From Thalassotalea sp. LPB0316 (GTDB taxonomy: Bacteria > Pseudomonadota > Gammaproteobacteria > Enterobacterales > Alteromonadaceae): a DNA stretch of 64,000 bases. Location: NCBI RefSeq assembly GCF_014898095.1, contig NZ_CP062946.1:1426001-1490000 (forward strand), in the 5' to 3' direction. The notes beneath the pieces are model-generated. The model saw only the letters and a program-made list of their open reading frames with translations, was not told where the DNA came from and ran no database searches. This document shows positions 48,498 to 57,318 of the stretch, one piece after another. The position numbers and the translations under genes are program-made. Every line of letters starts with the position of its first letter. The stretch's first letter is position 1.

Positions 48498-49442
48498 TTA
48501 TGCTTTTTTATACAATGAAGGATCATCAGGGTTTGGTCTTGTTTTAAATCGGCGGTGCAACCACATATATTGCTCAGGTGCTCGTAAAATCGCTTTTTCA
48601 AGCTCCTGATTAATTCGGGTAACATCAGCGACATCATTATCGGTCGGAAAGCCTTCAAGTGGCGGTAAAACTTCAATGGTATAGCCCGAGTCGTCTTCAT
48701 TTCGAGTAGGGATCACCATCATAGTAACAACATCAGGTTGGCGAGCAAATATTAAGGTACCAGTGGTAGTGGCTGTTTCTTTAACGGCAAAAAATGGAAC
48801 AAACTCACTTTTGTTGCGACCGTAATCTTGATCCGGCAAATAAATACAACTCTCTTTCTCTCGCAAGGCTTTAATTAAGCCTTTGACATCACGCTTGCCC
48901 AACATGTATTTGTTAGAACGACCACGCCCCCGAAATTGAAAGTATTCCATTAATTCATTATTGTGTGGACGATAAAAAACCACCGTCGGGTGTTGCGTAC
49001 CCATCGCCCGGCAACTCAATTCTGCGCTTAAGTTGTGCAACGCCAGTAACAGTACGCCTTTGCCTTGTGCATTAGCTTGTTCAATATGCTCTAGGCCTTT
49101 TGCTGTTACTTTGCGTTCAACACGCCAGTTTGGCCACCACCAGCCCATGCCTGTTTCAAACAGCGCAATGCCGGTATTTTCAAAGTTTGCCTTGAGCATT
49201 CGCTCGCGCTCATCTTCAGGCATGTCAGGAAAGCACAGTTTTAGATTGGTTTTAGCAACGCGTTGGCGGCTAGAGCCAACCTTCATTAATAACCGGCCAA
49301 CAACGCGACCAAGTGCTAATTGCAATTTGTAAGGTAACCATGAAATGGTATAGAGGATCAAAACACCAATCCAAGTAAACCAATATTTGGGTAGAAAAAA
49401 CGATAGTTTAAAATTAGGTTGTAAGACTTTATTGCTACTCAA
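48498..49442 (-). CDS. lpxL: Lipid A acyltransferase of the LpxL/LpxM family
   Basis: Inner-membrane acyl-ACP-dependent acyltransferase that adds a secondary acyl chain to Kdo2-lipid IVA. The 314-residue protein has an N-terminal membrane helix (YWFTWIGVLILYTISWLPY) and the HX4E catalytic motif in LLALHNLSAELSCR (near residue 137). It also has the RPHNNELMEYFQFRGRGRSN and IYLPDQDYGRNKSEFVPFFA segments. Whether it is the LpxL or LpxM type cannot be settled from sequence reading; the symbol is given as the family name. Divergent from a glycosyltransferase gene that probably acts on the same LPS. Confidence 0.9.
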   Translation of the reverse strand: MSSNKVLQPNFKLSFFLPKYWFTWIGVLILYTISWLPYKLQLALGRVVGRLLMKVGSSRQRVAKTNLKLCFPDMPEDERERMLKANFENTGIALFETGMGWWWPNWRVERKVTAKGLEHIEQANAQGKGVLLLALHNLSAELSCRAMGTQHPTVVFYRPHNNELMEYFQFRGRGRSNKYMLGKRDVKGLIKALREKESCIYLPDQDYGRNKSEFVPFFAVKETATTTGTLIFARQPDVVTMMVIPTRNEDDSGYTIEVLPPLEGFPTDNDVADVTRINQELEKAILRAPEQYMWLHRRFKTRPNPDDPSLYKKA

Positions 49443-49601
49443 AATAAACCATTTCTGCTTGCGTGTTATGGCAGCGAATTATACGCCAATAGTGATGAAT
49501 AGCGAATAAAGATATTGATAGAAAATGTGATAAAGGACTGTGTTATAGCGTTTTCTTCACGTAAAATAAGGCACAAGACAAATCAGTGGGTGAAAAAGTA
49601 A

Positions 49602-50696
49602 ATGATTGAAACGCCGTCAACGCGTACCGAAAACAATGAAATTGAGTTAATTGTAGGTAATTCTAATTCAAATTTTTCTGGTGTTACCTCGACTATGTTG
49701 CAAGTCTTACCTCACCAGCGCAAACACATGAACCTCCGTGTGATGGGCAAACATCATTTACCTGATCCCAGCTTAGCCATGAGCTTTTGGCAAGTAGCCA
49801 AAATGTGTCGAAAACCTTTAAGTGACGGCAGGTATAGAGTTTTTCAAGCAAGACGAGTTGATGAAATGATTCAAGCGTTGTTGTTGAAGCATTTATTTCG
49901 AGCAAAAATTAAGATTGTTTTTAGTTCAGCTGCGCAACGCCGTCGCGCAGGGTTTACTAAGTGGCTGACAGATAAAATGGATGCTGTTATCGCGATGTGT
50001 AAAGCGTCAGCCAGTTATTTACACAAAGCGCCTGATGCCATCATCTATCACGGGATTGACGTTAATGCCTATCAGCCCCCAGCGGATAAACAGCAACAGT
50101 GGCAAGCGTTAAACATCTTACCTGACCATGCGATTAAAGCAAAACGCGGTATTGCAATTTTAGGGCGGGTAAGAAAACAAAAAGGTGTTCACCTTTTTGT
50201 CGAAGGCTGTATTCGAGTATTGGACAAGTATCCTGACTACACTGCTGTCGTCGTTGGTGCAATTTCAACGAGCAATCAAGAATTTGTTGATGAGCTCAAA
50301 GCTAAAATTGAACAAGCTGGGCTTGCTGATCGCATTGTTTTTGCCGGTGAACAAAACTTTGCTGATATTCCTAAAATATTTAGCTCGCTATCCTTGGTTG
50401 CAGCGCTGAGTGACAACGAAGGGTTTGGCTTAACGATTCTCGAGGCAATGAGCAGTGAAGCCGCTGTTTTAGCATCGCAAGCGGGGGCGTGGCCTGAAGT
50501 GGTAAGGCCGGGAGTCGATGGCTATATCGTGCCAATCAACGATCTCGATGCGGTAACAGAAAAACTCGATGTAATGCTAAGTGATCAAGAACAGCTCGAT
50601 GCGATGGGCAAAGCAGGTCGCCAGAGAATTATTGAACATTATACCGTTGAGCGTGAAGCCAAAGAATTATGCGACTTTTTTAAATCGTTGATGTGA
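49602..50696 (+). CDS. GT4 glycosyltransferase, probably LPS core
   Basis: 364-residue retaining GT-B enzyme. N-terminal acceptor domain with GNSNSNFSGVTSTMLQVLP and the AQRRRAGFTKWLTDKMDAVI segment. C-terminal donor domain with GRVRKQKGVHLFVEGCIRVL, FAGEQNFADIPKIFSSLSLV and the E-x7-E motif in DNEGFGLTILEAMSSEAAVLAS. The family resembles marine WbaZ/mannosyltransferase-like LPS core enzymes. It is divergent from lpxL (159-base gap), supporting an LPS role; donor sugar is unknown. A gene-free 299-base gap follows before rpsP. Confidence 0.88.
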   Translation: MIETPSTRTENNEIELIVGNSNSNFSGVTSTMLQVLPHQRKHMNLRVMGKHHLPDPSLAMSFWQVAKMCRKPLSDGRYRVFQARRVDEMIQALLLKHLFRAKIKIVFSSAAQRRRAGFTKWLTDKMDAVIAMCKASASYLHKAPDAIIYHGIDVNAYQPPADKQQQWQALNILPDHAIKAKRGIAILGRVRKQKGVHLFVEGCIRVLDKYPDYTAVVVGAISTSNQEFVDELKAKIEQAGLADRIVFAGEQNFADIPKIFSSLSLVAALSDNEGFGLTILEAMSSEAAVLASQAGAWPEVVRPGVDGYIVPINDLDAVTEKLDVMLSDQEQLDAMGKAGRQRIIEHYTVEREAKELCDFFKSLM

Positions 50697-50891
50697 TACT
50701 CGCAAACTAACCGTGCTATTTTTAGAGGGCAGTTGGTGAAGCGCTGCCATCTGTTTTTCTTGACTTATTTCTTGGCATCATAGTCACCTATAAAAAGCTA
50801 GCTACTCCACAGTCAATCCAAAAATATCTCAATCTTATTAATCACACGGTTTTAGCCAAGTAAATTAATTATCTAGAACAGGTTGTTTAAC

Positions 50892-50919
50892 TTGCTTTCT
50901 CGCTAAAAAAGCGTAGAAT
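50892..50919 (+). promoter_or_regulatory. Predicted promoter of the rpsP operon
   Basis: -35 TTGCTT (50892-50897), 16-base spacer, -10 TAGAAT (50914-50919), about 75 bases before rpsP. The rest of 50697-50891 holds nothing I recognise. Confidence 0.55.
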
Positions 50920-50995
50920 ACGCGAGCTTTTCTATCACCAACGTGATAGGAATGTCTGGATATTCGTTTTAACATTTAAATTAATAGAGGGCGAT

Positions 50996-51244
50996 ATGGT
51001 TACCATTCGTTTAGCTCGTGGTGGCGCTAAAAAGCGTCCATTCTATCAGGTAGTTGTTGCAGACAGCCGTAACTCTCGCGATGGTCGTTTCATCGAGAAA
51101 GTAGGTTTCTTCAACCCAACAGCACAAGGTCAAGCGGAAAAATTACGTTTAGACCTAGACCGCATCAACCACTGGGTTGGTCAAGGCGCTGGTTTATCTG
51201 ATCGAGTGGCTAAGTTAGTTAAAGACGCACAAGCTGCTGCTTAA
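50996..51244 (+). CDS. rpsP: 30S ribosomal protein S16
   Basis: Small-subunit protein needed for 30S assembly. 82 residues starting [20 protein letters not shown], with [19 protein letters not shown], the family signature, and [21 protein letters not shown] strong ribosome-binding site (AGAGGGCGAT) precedes the ATG. First gene of the rpsP-rimM-trmD-rplS operon, arranged exactly as in E. coli. Confidence 0.98.
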   Translation: MVTIRLARGGAKKRPFYQVVVADSRNSRDGRFIEKVGFFNPTAQGQAEKLRLDLDRINHWVGQGAGLSDRVAKLVKDAQAAA

Positions 51245-51277
51245 TAACTTGCACTATCAGATTAGGAGTTTTTAGTT

Positions 51278-51808
51278 GTGAATGATGTAAATAACTTAAT
51301 CACGTTAGGTAAAGTAGGCTCTGTTTACGGTATCAAAGGTTGGTTAAAAATTCATTCGTTTACCGAAAACGCCGAAGATATATTTGACTATTCACCTTGG
51401 TCATTAAAATTAGGTGGAAAAGTACAATCAGTTACGGTTACCGATTGGCGCAAGCACAATAATGGTTTGATCGCTAAATTTGACGGCGTAGATGACAGAG
51501 ACTTAGCTCAAAGCTTTGTTAGTTATGAAATTGCCGTTGACCAAAGCGTATTGCCAGAATTACCAGAAGGTGATTTTTATTGGCGTGACCTTATTGGCAT
51601 GACGGTCGTTACCGAGCAAGGCTATAACCTTGGCGAAGTAACAGATCTCATGGAAACTGGCGCTAACGATGTATTGGTTGTAAAAGCAAACCGCAATGAC
51701 GGCTTTGGTAAGAAAGAGCGATTAATTCCGTATCTTTTTGAACAAGTGGTTAAAACGGTTGATGCGACAAATAAACAAATTACAGTTGACTGGGACCCAG
51801 GTTTTTAA
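51278..51808 (+). CDS. rimM: 16S rRNA processing protein RimM
   Basis: Assists maturation of the 30S head by binding S19. 176 residues from a GTG start with AGGAG nine bases upstream. N-terminal RimM barrel ([20 protein letters not shown]) and C-terminal PRC barrel ([20 protein letters not shown], then [20 protein letters not shown] and WDPGF at the end). It lies 33 bases after rpsP and 3 before trmD. Confidence 0.97.
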   Translation: MNDVNNLITLGKVGSVYGIKGWLKIHSFTENAEDIFDYSPWSLKLGGKVQSVTVTDWRKHNNGLIAKFDGVDDRDLAQSFVSYEIAVDQSVLPELPEGDFYWRDLIGMTVVTEQGYNLGEVTDLMETGANDVLVVKANRNDGFGKKERLIPYLFEQVVKTVDATNKQITVDWDPGF

Positions 51809-51811
51809 ACT

Positions 51812-52576
51812 GTGAGTAGCGTAAAGCTTAGGATAGGGGTAATTAGCCTTTTTCCTGAAATGTTTGATGCGATCACACAGTATGGGGTGACAGGCCGAGC
51901 GATACGTAACGAAATTATTGAGTTTCACTCGTGGAACCCAAGAGATTTCACCCATGATAAGCATCGCACTGTTGACGACCGACCTTATGGCGGTGGTCCA
52001 GGCATGTTGATGATGGTGCAACCGTTACGCGACGCCATACTGGCAGCGAAAGCGCAGTTAGGCGACGATGCTAAGGTCATCTATTTGTCACCACAAGGGC
52101 GAAAGCTGAGTCAACATGGGGTTCGTGAATTATCCCAATCGAGCAAGCTAATTTTTATAGCGGGCCGATACGAAGGAGTAGACGAACGGATCATTCAATC
52201 ACTAGTTGATGAAGAGTGGTCGGTTGGTGATTATGTGTTAAGCGGCGGTGAATTACCGGCGATGACCTTAATCGATGCAATAGCGCGTTTTGTTCCTGGG
52301 GTATTAGGACATGAACAATCTGCCGAACAAGACTCGTTCTCGAGCGGCTTATTAGATTGTCCACACTATACAAGACCTGAAGTACTCGATGGTGAATCAG
52401 TACCGAAAGTATTGTTAAGCGGTAATCATGAACACATACGACGTTGGCGTTTAGAGCAATCGCTGCAAAGAACGTGGACCAGAAGACCAGAACTTTTAAC
52501 TGACCTAGCTCTGACGGCTGAGCAACAGGTGATACTTGATAAAATCAAGCAAGCCAAACCAGACCGTGAATCCTAG
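51812..52576 (+). CDS. trmD: tRNA (guanine-N1)-methyltransferase TrmD
   Basis: SPOUT-class enzyme forming m1G37 in tRNAs and so preventing +1 frameshifting. 254 residues from a GTG start. Family segments are [39 protein letters not shown], the trefoil-knot cofactor region [14 protein letters not shown] and [14 protein letters not shown], and the C-terminal [18 protein letters not shown]. The start overlaps nothing but lies three bases after the rimM stop; rplS follows 13 bases after its stop. Confidence 0.97.
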   Translation: MSSVKLRIGVISLFPEMFDAITQYGVTGRAIRNEIIEFHSWNPRDFTHDKHRTVDDRPYGGGPGMLMMVQPLRDAILAAKAQLGDDAKVIYLSPQGRKLSQHGVRELSQSSKLIFIAGRYEGVDERIIQSLVDEEWSVGDYVLSGGELPAMTLIDAIARFVPGVLGHEQSAEQDSFSSGLLDCPHYTRPEVLDGESVPKVLLSGNHEHIRRWRLEQSLQRTWTRRPELLTDLALTAEQQVILDKIKQAKPDRES

Positions 52577-52589
52577 GAAGAAGGTAAAT

Positions 52590-52943
52590 ATGAGTAACAT
52601 TATTAAAGCTCTTGAAGCAGAGCAAATGAAAAAAGATGTACCAGCGTTCGCACCATCGGACACAGTAGTGGTACAAGTAAAAGTTAAAGAAGGTGAAAAA
52701 GAGCGTCTTCAAGCATTTGAAGGTGTTGTTATCGCTGTTAAAAACCGCGGCTTACATTCTGCATTCACTGTTCGTAAAGTATCGAACGGTGTTGGTGTTG
52801 AGCGTGTATTCCAGACACATAGCCCATTAGTTGACTCTATTACAGTTAAGCGTCGCGGTGACGTTCGTCAATCTAAACTTTACTACTTACGTGAGCGTTC
52901 AGGTAAATCTGCACGTATCAAAGAGAAGTTGGCGAAGAAGTAA
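52590..52943 (+). CDS. rplS: 50S ribosomal protein L19
   Basis: Large-subunit protein near the 30S interface. 117 residues beginning [20 protein letters not shown] at 52590, behind GGAAGAAGGT; an ATG at 52536 lies within trmD and is rejected. Family features are [20 protein letters not shown] and the basic [18 protein letters not shown] end. Last gene of the operon, followed by a strong terminator. Confidence 0.98.
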   Translation: MSNIIKALEAEQMKKDVPAFAPSDTVVVQVKVKEGEKERLQAFEGVVIAVKNRGLHSAFTVRKVSNGVGVERVFQTHSPLVDSITVKRRGDVRQSKLYYLRERSGKSARIKEKLAKK

Positions 52944-52970
52944 TAATAATTACTTGTTATACCCATGTAA

Positions 52971-53008
52971 AAAAGCGCTTGAATGGCAACATTCAAGCGC
53001 TTTTTCTT
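52971..53008 (+). terminator. Rho-independent terminator of the rpsP operon
   Basis: Fifteen-bp stem (52971-52985 with 52990-53004, including AAGCGCTTGAATG/CATTCAAGCGCTT), four-base loop, and T run. The remaining 53009-53236 before gabD shows no further feature. Confidence 0.9.
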
Positions 53009-53236
53009 TATAGACCATTTAACGTCAAACGACCGTAGCTGTGGATATTGTTATAAAAAGCTAGCTTGTCTAGTTAAACTGATATTTTTAGGAAAATGCC
53101 GCGTTTTAATTAAATTCTGGTAAGGTAAAGTATTCTAATCGTTAAATGCAAAGACGATGATTTATCTTACAAAATTAGTTCGGTGTTGCAGATGTTAAGT
53201 ACCCAAGATGGCACGATTACAGTGGAGTGCAAATAG

Positions 53237-54691
53237 ATGCGTAGTTTAATTAAAAATCAGGCGCTAATTCAGCAAGGATCGTTTATCAACGGTCAGTTTG
53301 TTTCCACCAATTATCACTTTGAGGTAACCAACCCCGCAAAAAATGTGACTTTGATACAGGTTGCTGAAGTTGACGCTAAGCAATTAAACCAAGCTGTTGA
53401 AAGTTCGTCGTTGGCACAAAAAAGCTGGCAAAATGTGCCGGCGCAAGAAAAGGCTAGAATACTCAGGCGCTGGTTGACCTTACTCGAAGAAAACCATGAT
53501 GACTTAGCGACAATAATGTCGTTAGAGCAGGGCAAAACACTTGCTGATGCTAAAGCTGAGATTGCTTATGGCAATAGCTTCGTGGAGTGGTTTAGCGAAG
53601 AAGCTAAACGCATTTATGGCGATACAGTTTCAGCGCCGGCAGCAGATAAGCGTATTACGGTAATCAAACAGCCTGTTGGTGTTGTTGGCGCAATTACACC
53701 GTGGAATTTCCCTAACGCGATGATCACCAGAAAAGCAGCAGCGGCTTTTGCAGCTGGCTGTAGTTTTATCGTTAAACCAGCGGCAGAAACCCCGTTATCA
53801 GCCCTAGCAATTGCTTATTTAGCGCAACAAGCGGGCTTACCTGATGGTTTGTTTAACGTGGTAGTTGGTGAGAACGCGCAAGTAATTGGTGAAGTGCTCA
53901 CCACACATCCACTGATCAACAAATTCACTTTCACTGGTTCAACCCGCGTTGGCAAATTATTAACCGCGCAATGTGCCAATACCGTTAAACGGGTGTCTAT
54001 GGAGCTAGGTGGCAACGCGCCATTTATTGTTTTTGACGATGCCGATTTAGAGGTTGCTATAAACGCTTTAATGGCGAATAAGTTTAGAAATTGCGGCCAA
54101 ACCTGTATTAGTGCCAATCGAATCTACGTGCATGAATCGGTTTACCAGCAATTTAGCCAAATGCTAGTTGAGCGTGTTAGCGAGTTAAAACAAGGTGATG
54201 GTTTAGAGCCAACAAATAACATTGGCTGTTTAATTCATCATCAGGCGGCGAAACACGTGCATCAATTGGTGGCGGGCGCTATCGAACAAGGTGCGAAAGT
54301 GCAAATAGGTGGTTTACCGACAGCGCCTGAAAATGCTTTTTATCCACCAACCGTACTAACCAATGTTAGTCACGGCGACGCAATTACTCAAGCTGAAATT
54401 TTTGGCCCAGTGTTAGCGTTAATAGCTTTTGATGATGACGATACGGTACTAGCACAAGCCAATGATACCGACTACGGTTTAGCGTGTTATTTCTTTACGC
54501 AACAGCTAAAAAGAGTGAATCGCTTTAGCGAACAACTCGACTACGGCATGGTGGGGATTAATGACGCGGTTATTTCAAACGCCGCCGCACCTTTTGGTGG
54601 TGTGAAGCAGTCAGGTTATGGTCGCGAAGGATCTAAATATGGTCTCGACGATTTCCTAGACGTTAAGTACCTTTGTCACGGCGCATTATAA
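53237..54691 (+). CDS. gabD: NAD(P)-dependent succinate-semialdehyde dehydrogenase-like
   Basis: Aldehyde dehydrogenase of 484 residues of the GabD type, oxidising succinate semialdehyde (or a related aldehyde) to the acid. Conserved: GAITPWNFPNAMITRKAAAA (cofactor domain), FTGSTRVGKLL, catalytic Glu in MELGGNAPFIVF, catalytic Cys in KFRNCGQTCISANRIYV (near residue 286), and EIFGPVLALIAFDD. A ThDP-dependent enzyme follows by 15 bases in the same unit. No gabT lies nearby, so this copy may be fed by a source other than GABA. Substrate assignment is by family only. Confidence 0.85.
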   Translation: MRSLIKNQALIQQGSFINGQFVSTNYHFEVTNPAKNVTLIQVAEVDAKQLNQAVESSSLAQKSWQNVPAQEKARILRRWLTLLEENHDDLATIMSLEQGKTLADAKAEIAYGNSFVEWFSEEAKRIYGDTVSAPAADKRITVIKQPVGVVGAITPWNFPNAMITRKAAAAFAAGCSFIVKPAAETPLSALAIAYLAQQAGLPDGLFNVVVGENAQVIGEVLTTHPLINKFTFTGSTRVGKLLTAQCANTVKRVSMELGGNAPFIVFDDADLEVAINALMANKFRNCGQTCISANRIYVHESVYQQFSQMLVERVSELKQGDGLEPTNNIGCLIHHQAAKHVHQLVAGAIEQGAKVQIGGLPTAPENAFYPPTVLTNVSHGDAITQAEIFGPVLALIAFDDDDTVLAQANDTDYGLACYFFTQQLKRVNRFSEQLDYGMVGINDAVISNAAAPFGGVKQSGYGREGSKYGLDDFLDVKYLCHGAL

Positions 54692-54706
54692 AAAGAGAGT
54701 ACAACA

Positions 54707-56437
54707 ATGAAAAAAACAGGCGCATGGTTAGCAAGATACGCATTAGAGCAACTGGGGATCAAGCATACTTTCGGTATTCCGGGTGTTCACAATACTGAGC
54801 TTTACGACGAGTTAAATAATTCTGAAATGATCACCCCACACCTAGTGACCCATGAAGTATCGGCGGCATTTATGGCAGATGCTGTGACCAGAACTACGTC
54901 GAGTTTGGGAACTTTGGTAATCGTTCCTGCGGCGGGGTTAACGCACGCCATGAGTGGTATTGGTGAAGCTTATCTCGACGGTATTGGTATGTTGGTAATA
55001 ACTGGCGGTATTAATCGCTCAACAGGCAAGCAATATCAATTACATCAAATTGATCAACTTGAGCTGACTAAGGGGATCACGAAAGCCGGTTTTAGAATTG
55101 AGAATCACAATGAAATCGTCGCGACCCTTTTTAGGGCGCATCGCATTGCTACCTCTGGCAAGCCCGGCCCTGTGTTAGTGGAATTACCTGTTGATATTCA
55201 ATTATTTAAAGGTGAAGTTAAACACCTACCTGAGTTTCAACCACTATCGACTAGCCAAGCGGTTAGCGAAAGCTTACTGAATCAAGCAGCTGACCTGTTA
55301 AAGACTGCGAAAAAGCCGGCGATGTTTGTTGGTTGGGGTGCGAAAAACGCTCGAAGTGAAGTACTTGCCTTAGCCGAGCGGTTTAATATGCCGATAGCGA
55401 CTACCTTGCAAGGCTTGTCGGTTGTGCCAAGTGATCACCCATTACATGTCGGTATGAGTTTTGGTCGCCACGCGGTGCCAGCCGCAGAGCAAGCTTTTGC
55501 TGATTGTGATTGCTTAGTTGCTATTGGCACGTGTTTTTCAGAAATTCCGACCGGTAGTTATGGCATAACCGTGCCCGAGCAGCTGATTCACATTGATATC
55601 GATGAAGCGGTATTTGATCAAAATTACCCAGCGAAAGTCGCCATCTGCGCTGATGCTAAACAAGCTGTGAGTCAGCTCAATCAGTTAGCTGAAAAACTAT
55701 CGATAGGCGCTCAACACAATCAGCAAATTCAAAATAATATCGAACAAGCCAAACAAGCTTATCAACAAGAATGGCGTGAATTAGCAACTGATAGAGTGAA
55801 CCCCGCGGCACTGTTTTCGCAACTCGACAGCGCATTATCACAGGATTGCCTGTTTGTGGTTGATGATGGTAATCATACCTTTTTAACGGCTGAATTAATG
55901 CCTTTTAGCCAACAGCGCTCGTTTATCTCGCCAACCGATTTTAACTGTATGGGCTACGCTGTGCCGGCAGCAATAGGTGCAAAAATTGCCAACCCTGACC
56001 GACAAGTTGTCTCTGTGGTAGGCGATGGTGCGTTTATGATGACCTGTATGGAATTAGTGACTGCAAACCAACACGAACTGGGTTTAGTGTACTTCGTGTT
56101 TAATGACGGTGAACTCAGCCAAATTTCACAAGGACAAGAAATCCCATATAACCGCAAAACCTGTACTCAGCTCGGCAAGGTTGACTTTTCTGGTATCGCC
56201 CAAGCAACGGGGAGTCACTATTTACGCATTAATAATAACGATGAAATTAATGATGTCGTCGAACAAGCGCTAAGTTTAATGAAAACTCATAAAACGGTGA
56301 TTGTTGATGTGGCGATTGAATACTCAAAGCGCACGCGCTTTACTCAAGGGGTAGTTAAAACCAATGTCGAGCGATTCCCATTACAAGATAAACTGCGCAT
56401 TGTTTCTCGGGCGTTAACGCGAAAAATTACCGGGTAA
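54707..56437 (+). CDS. ThDP-dependent enzyme, acetolactate synthase-like
   Basis: 576-residue three-domain thiamine diphosphate enzyme. Pyr domain begins GAWLARYALEQLGIKHTFGIPGVHN and has the catalytic Glu in LVTHEVSAAFMADA (near residue 50). Central Rossmann-like domain (PAMFVGWGAKNARSEVLALA). PP domain with ThDP/Mg motif GDGAFMMTCMELV ... FNDGE. Annotated by resemblance to IlvB-type acetolactate synthases, but no small subunit gene is next to it and ilv genes are absent. It pairs with the gabD-like dehydrogenase. One possible role is decarboxylation of 2-oxoglutarate to succinate semialdehyde; other 2-oxo acid decarboxylases or ligases are equally open. Confidence 0.8.
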   Translation: MKKTGAWLARYALEQLGIKHTFGIPGVHNTELYDELNNSEMITPHLVTHEVSAAFMADAVTRTTSSLGTLVIVPAAGLTHAMSGIGEAYLDGIGMLVITGGINRSTGKQYQLHQIDQLELTKGITKAGFRIENHNEIVATLFRAHRIATSGKPGPVLVELPVDIQLFKGEVKHLPEFQPLSTSQAVSESLLNQAADLLKTAKKPAMFVGWGAKNARSEVLALAERFNMPIATTLQGLSVVPSDHPLHVGMSFGRHAVPAAEQAFADCDCLVAIGTCFSEIPTGSYGITVPEQLIHIDIDEAVFDQNYPAKVAICADAKQAVSQLNQLAEKLSIGAQHNQQIQNNIEQAKQAYQQEWRELATDRVNPAALFSQLDSALSQDCLFVVDDGNHTFLTAELMPFSQQRSFISPTDFNCMGYAVPAAIGAKIANPDRQVVSVVGDGAFMMTCMELVTANQHELGLVYFVFNDGELSQISQGQEIPYNRKTCTQLGKVDFSGIAQATGSHYLRINNNDEINDVVEQALSLMKTHKTVIVDVAIEYSKRTRFTQGVVKTNVERFPLQDKLRIVSRALTRKITG

Positions 56438-56469
56438 TAAACTGTTCCAATGGGGAGTAGGCGAACCAA

Positions 56470-57063
56470 TTAGCTCTTGGTGCAAGTTATTTCATCAAGG
56501 GCTACTTGGTTATTGGGATCGTCATTGGCGAGTTCTGTTAGATTTAGATTCTCTAGAAACATGAAGTAGTCGTTTTGCTTTTCAAGTTGCAACAATATAT
56601 CGATTTCAGCCTGGGCTAAATATTGACGTTCAAAGCAGACGTTATCGAGTTTAATAGCTAACGAGCCTTTGCCTTTTTTACCGTTGTCTTTATAGGTTTT
56701 TGCTTGCGTTAGCGCTTGTTTCATCACCGTCGCATCTTCTGGCGATAAATTAAAAATCGTGATGGCTTCATTGCTTTTTAAACCACTAGCTAGTGCACCT
56801 GATATCGCCTTCGCCTGACTAACTTGCGCGAAAAGCTTTTCTTCAATAAACAAGGTTTCATCAATGGAGACAACCGATAATTCGACCACAACATTTCCTT
56901 GCTCAAGGTTAATCGCTTTGTCGGTTCTAACCGCAATATTTAATTGAGCGGGATCTAAAGCAAAAATATCTAAGGTCGCCATTTCGTACATACCTTTGAA
57001 AGTTATGTTAGCACAGGCGGTTAAAAGTAATGTCAGTGCGATGGCAAGATAGTGCTTTATCAT
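56470..57063 (-). CDS. Small lipoprotein of unknown function
   Basis: 197 residues with a lipoprotein signal peptide (MIKHYLAIALTLLLTACANI, lipid Cys at about 17). The mature part has LDIFALDPAQLNIAVRTDKA and later VVELSVVSIDETLFIEEKLF, a beta-rich pattern, then a helix AKAISGALASGLKSNEAI. No known family recognised. It is convergent with the ThDP enzyme gene and divergent from acs, so it stands alone. Not obviously odd in composition. Confidence 0.75.
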   Translation of the reverse strand: MIKHYLAIALTLLLTACANITFKGMYEMATLDIFALDPAQLNIAVRTDKAINLEQGNVVVELSVVSIDETLFIEEKLFAQVSQAKAISGALASGLKSNEAITIFNLSPEDATVMKQALTQAKTYKDNGKKGKGSLAIKLDNVCFERQYLAQAEIDILLQLEKQNDYFMFLENLNLTELANDDPNNQVALDEITCTKS

Positions 57064-57090
57064 TTGCGGTGCGTCCTTTGCGTGGTTATT

Positions 57091-57117
57091 TGTTTGTTAG
57101 GCTAATTGTTTGTTAGG
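57091..57117. repeat. Short direct repeat between the lipoprotein gene and acs
   Basis: TGTTTGTTAGG occurs at 57091-57101 and 57107-57117, 16-base period, in a T/G-rich run. It may be slippage-generated; no function is evident. Confidence 0.4.
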
Positions 57118-57318
57118 TTGTTGGGTTGTTAAGTATTTGTTACCAAAATCCTATGGTAAAGCCAAGTCATGGTAATAAGCTATAACAATTTATCGGTGCA
57201 TTATGTTTATTTTTCGATACACTAGGGTAAAAACTAGGCAATAAACATCAAGCTAAATCAATGGTTATGATTGAACTTATCTTGATAGCTCATAATAAAT
57301 AAGCCAGAGAGAAACAAC

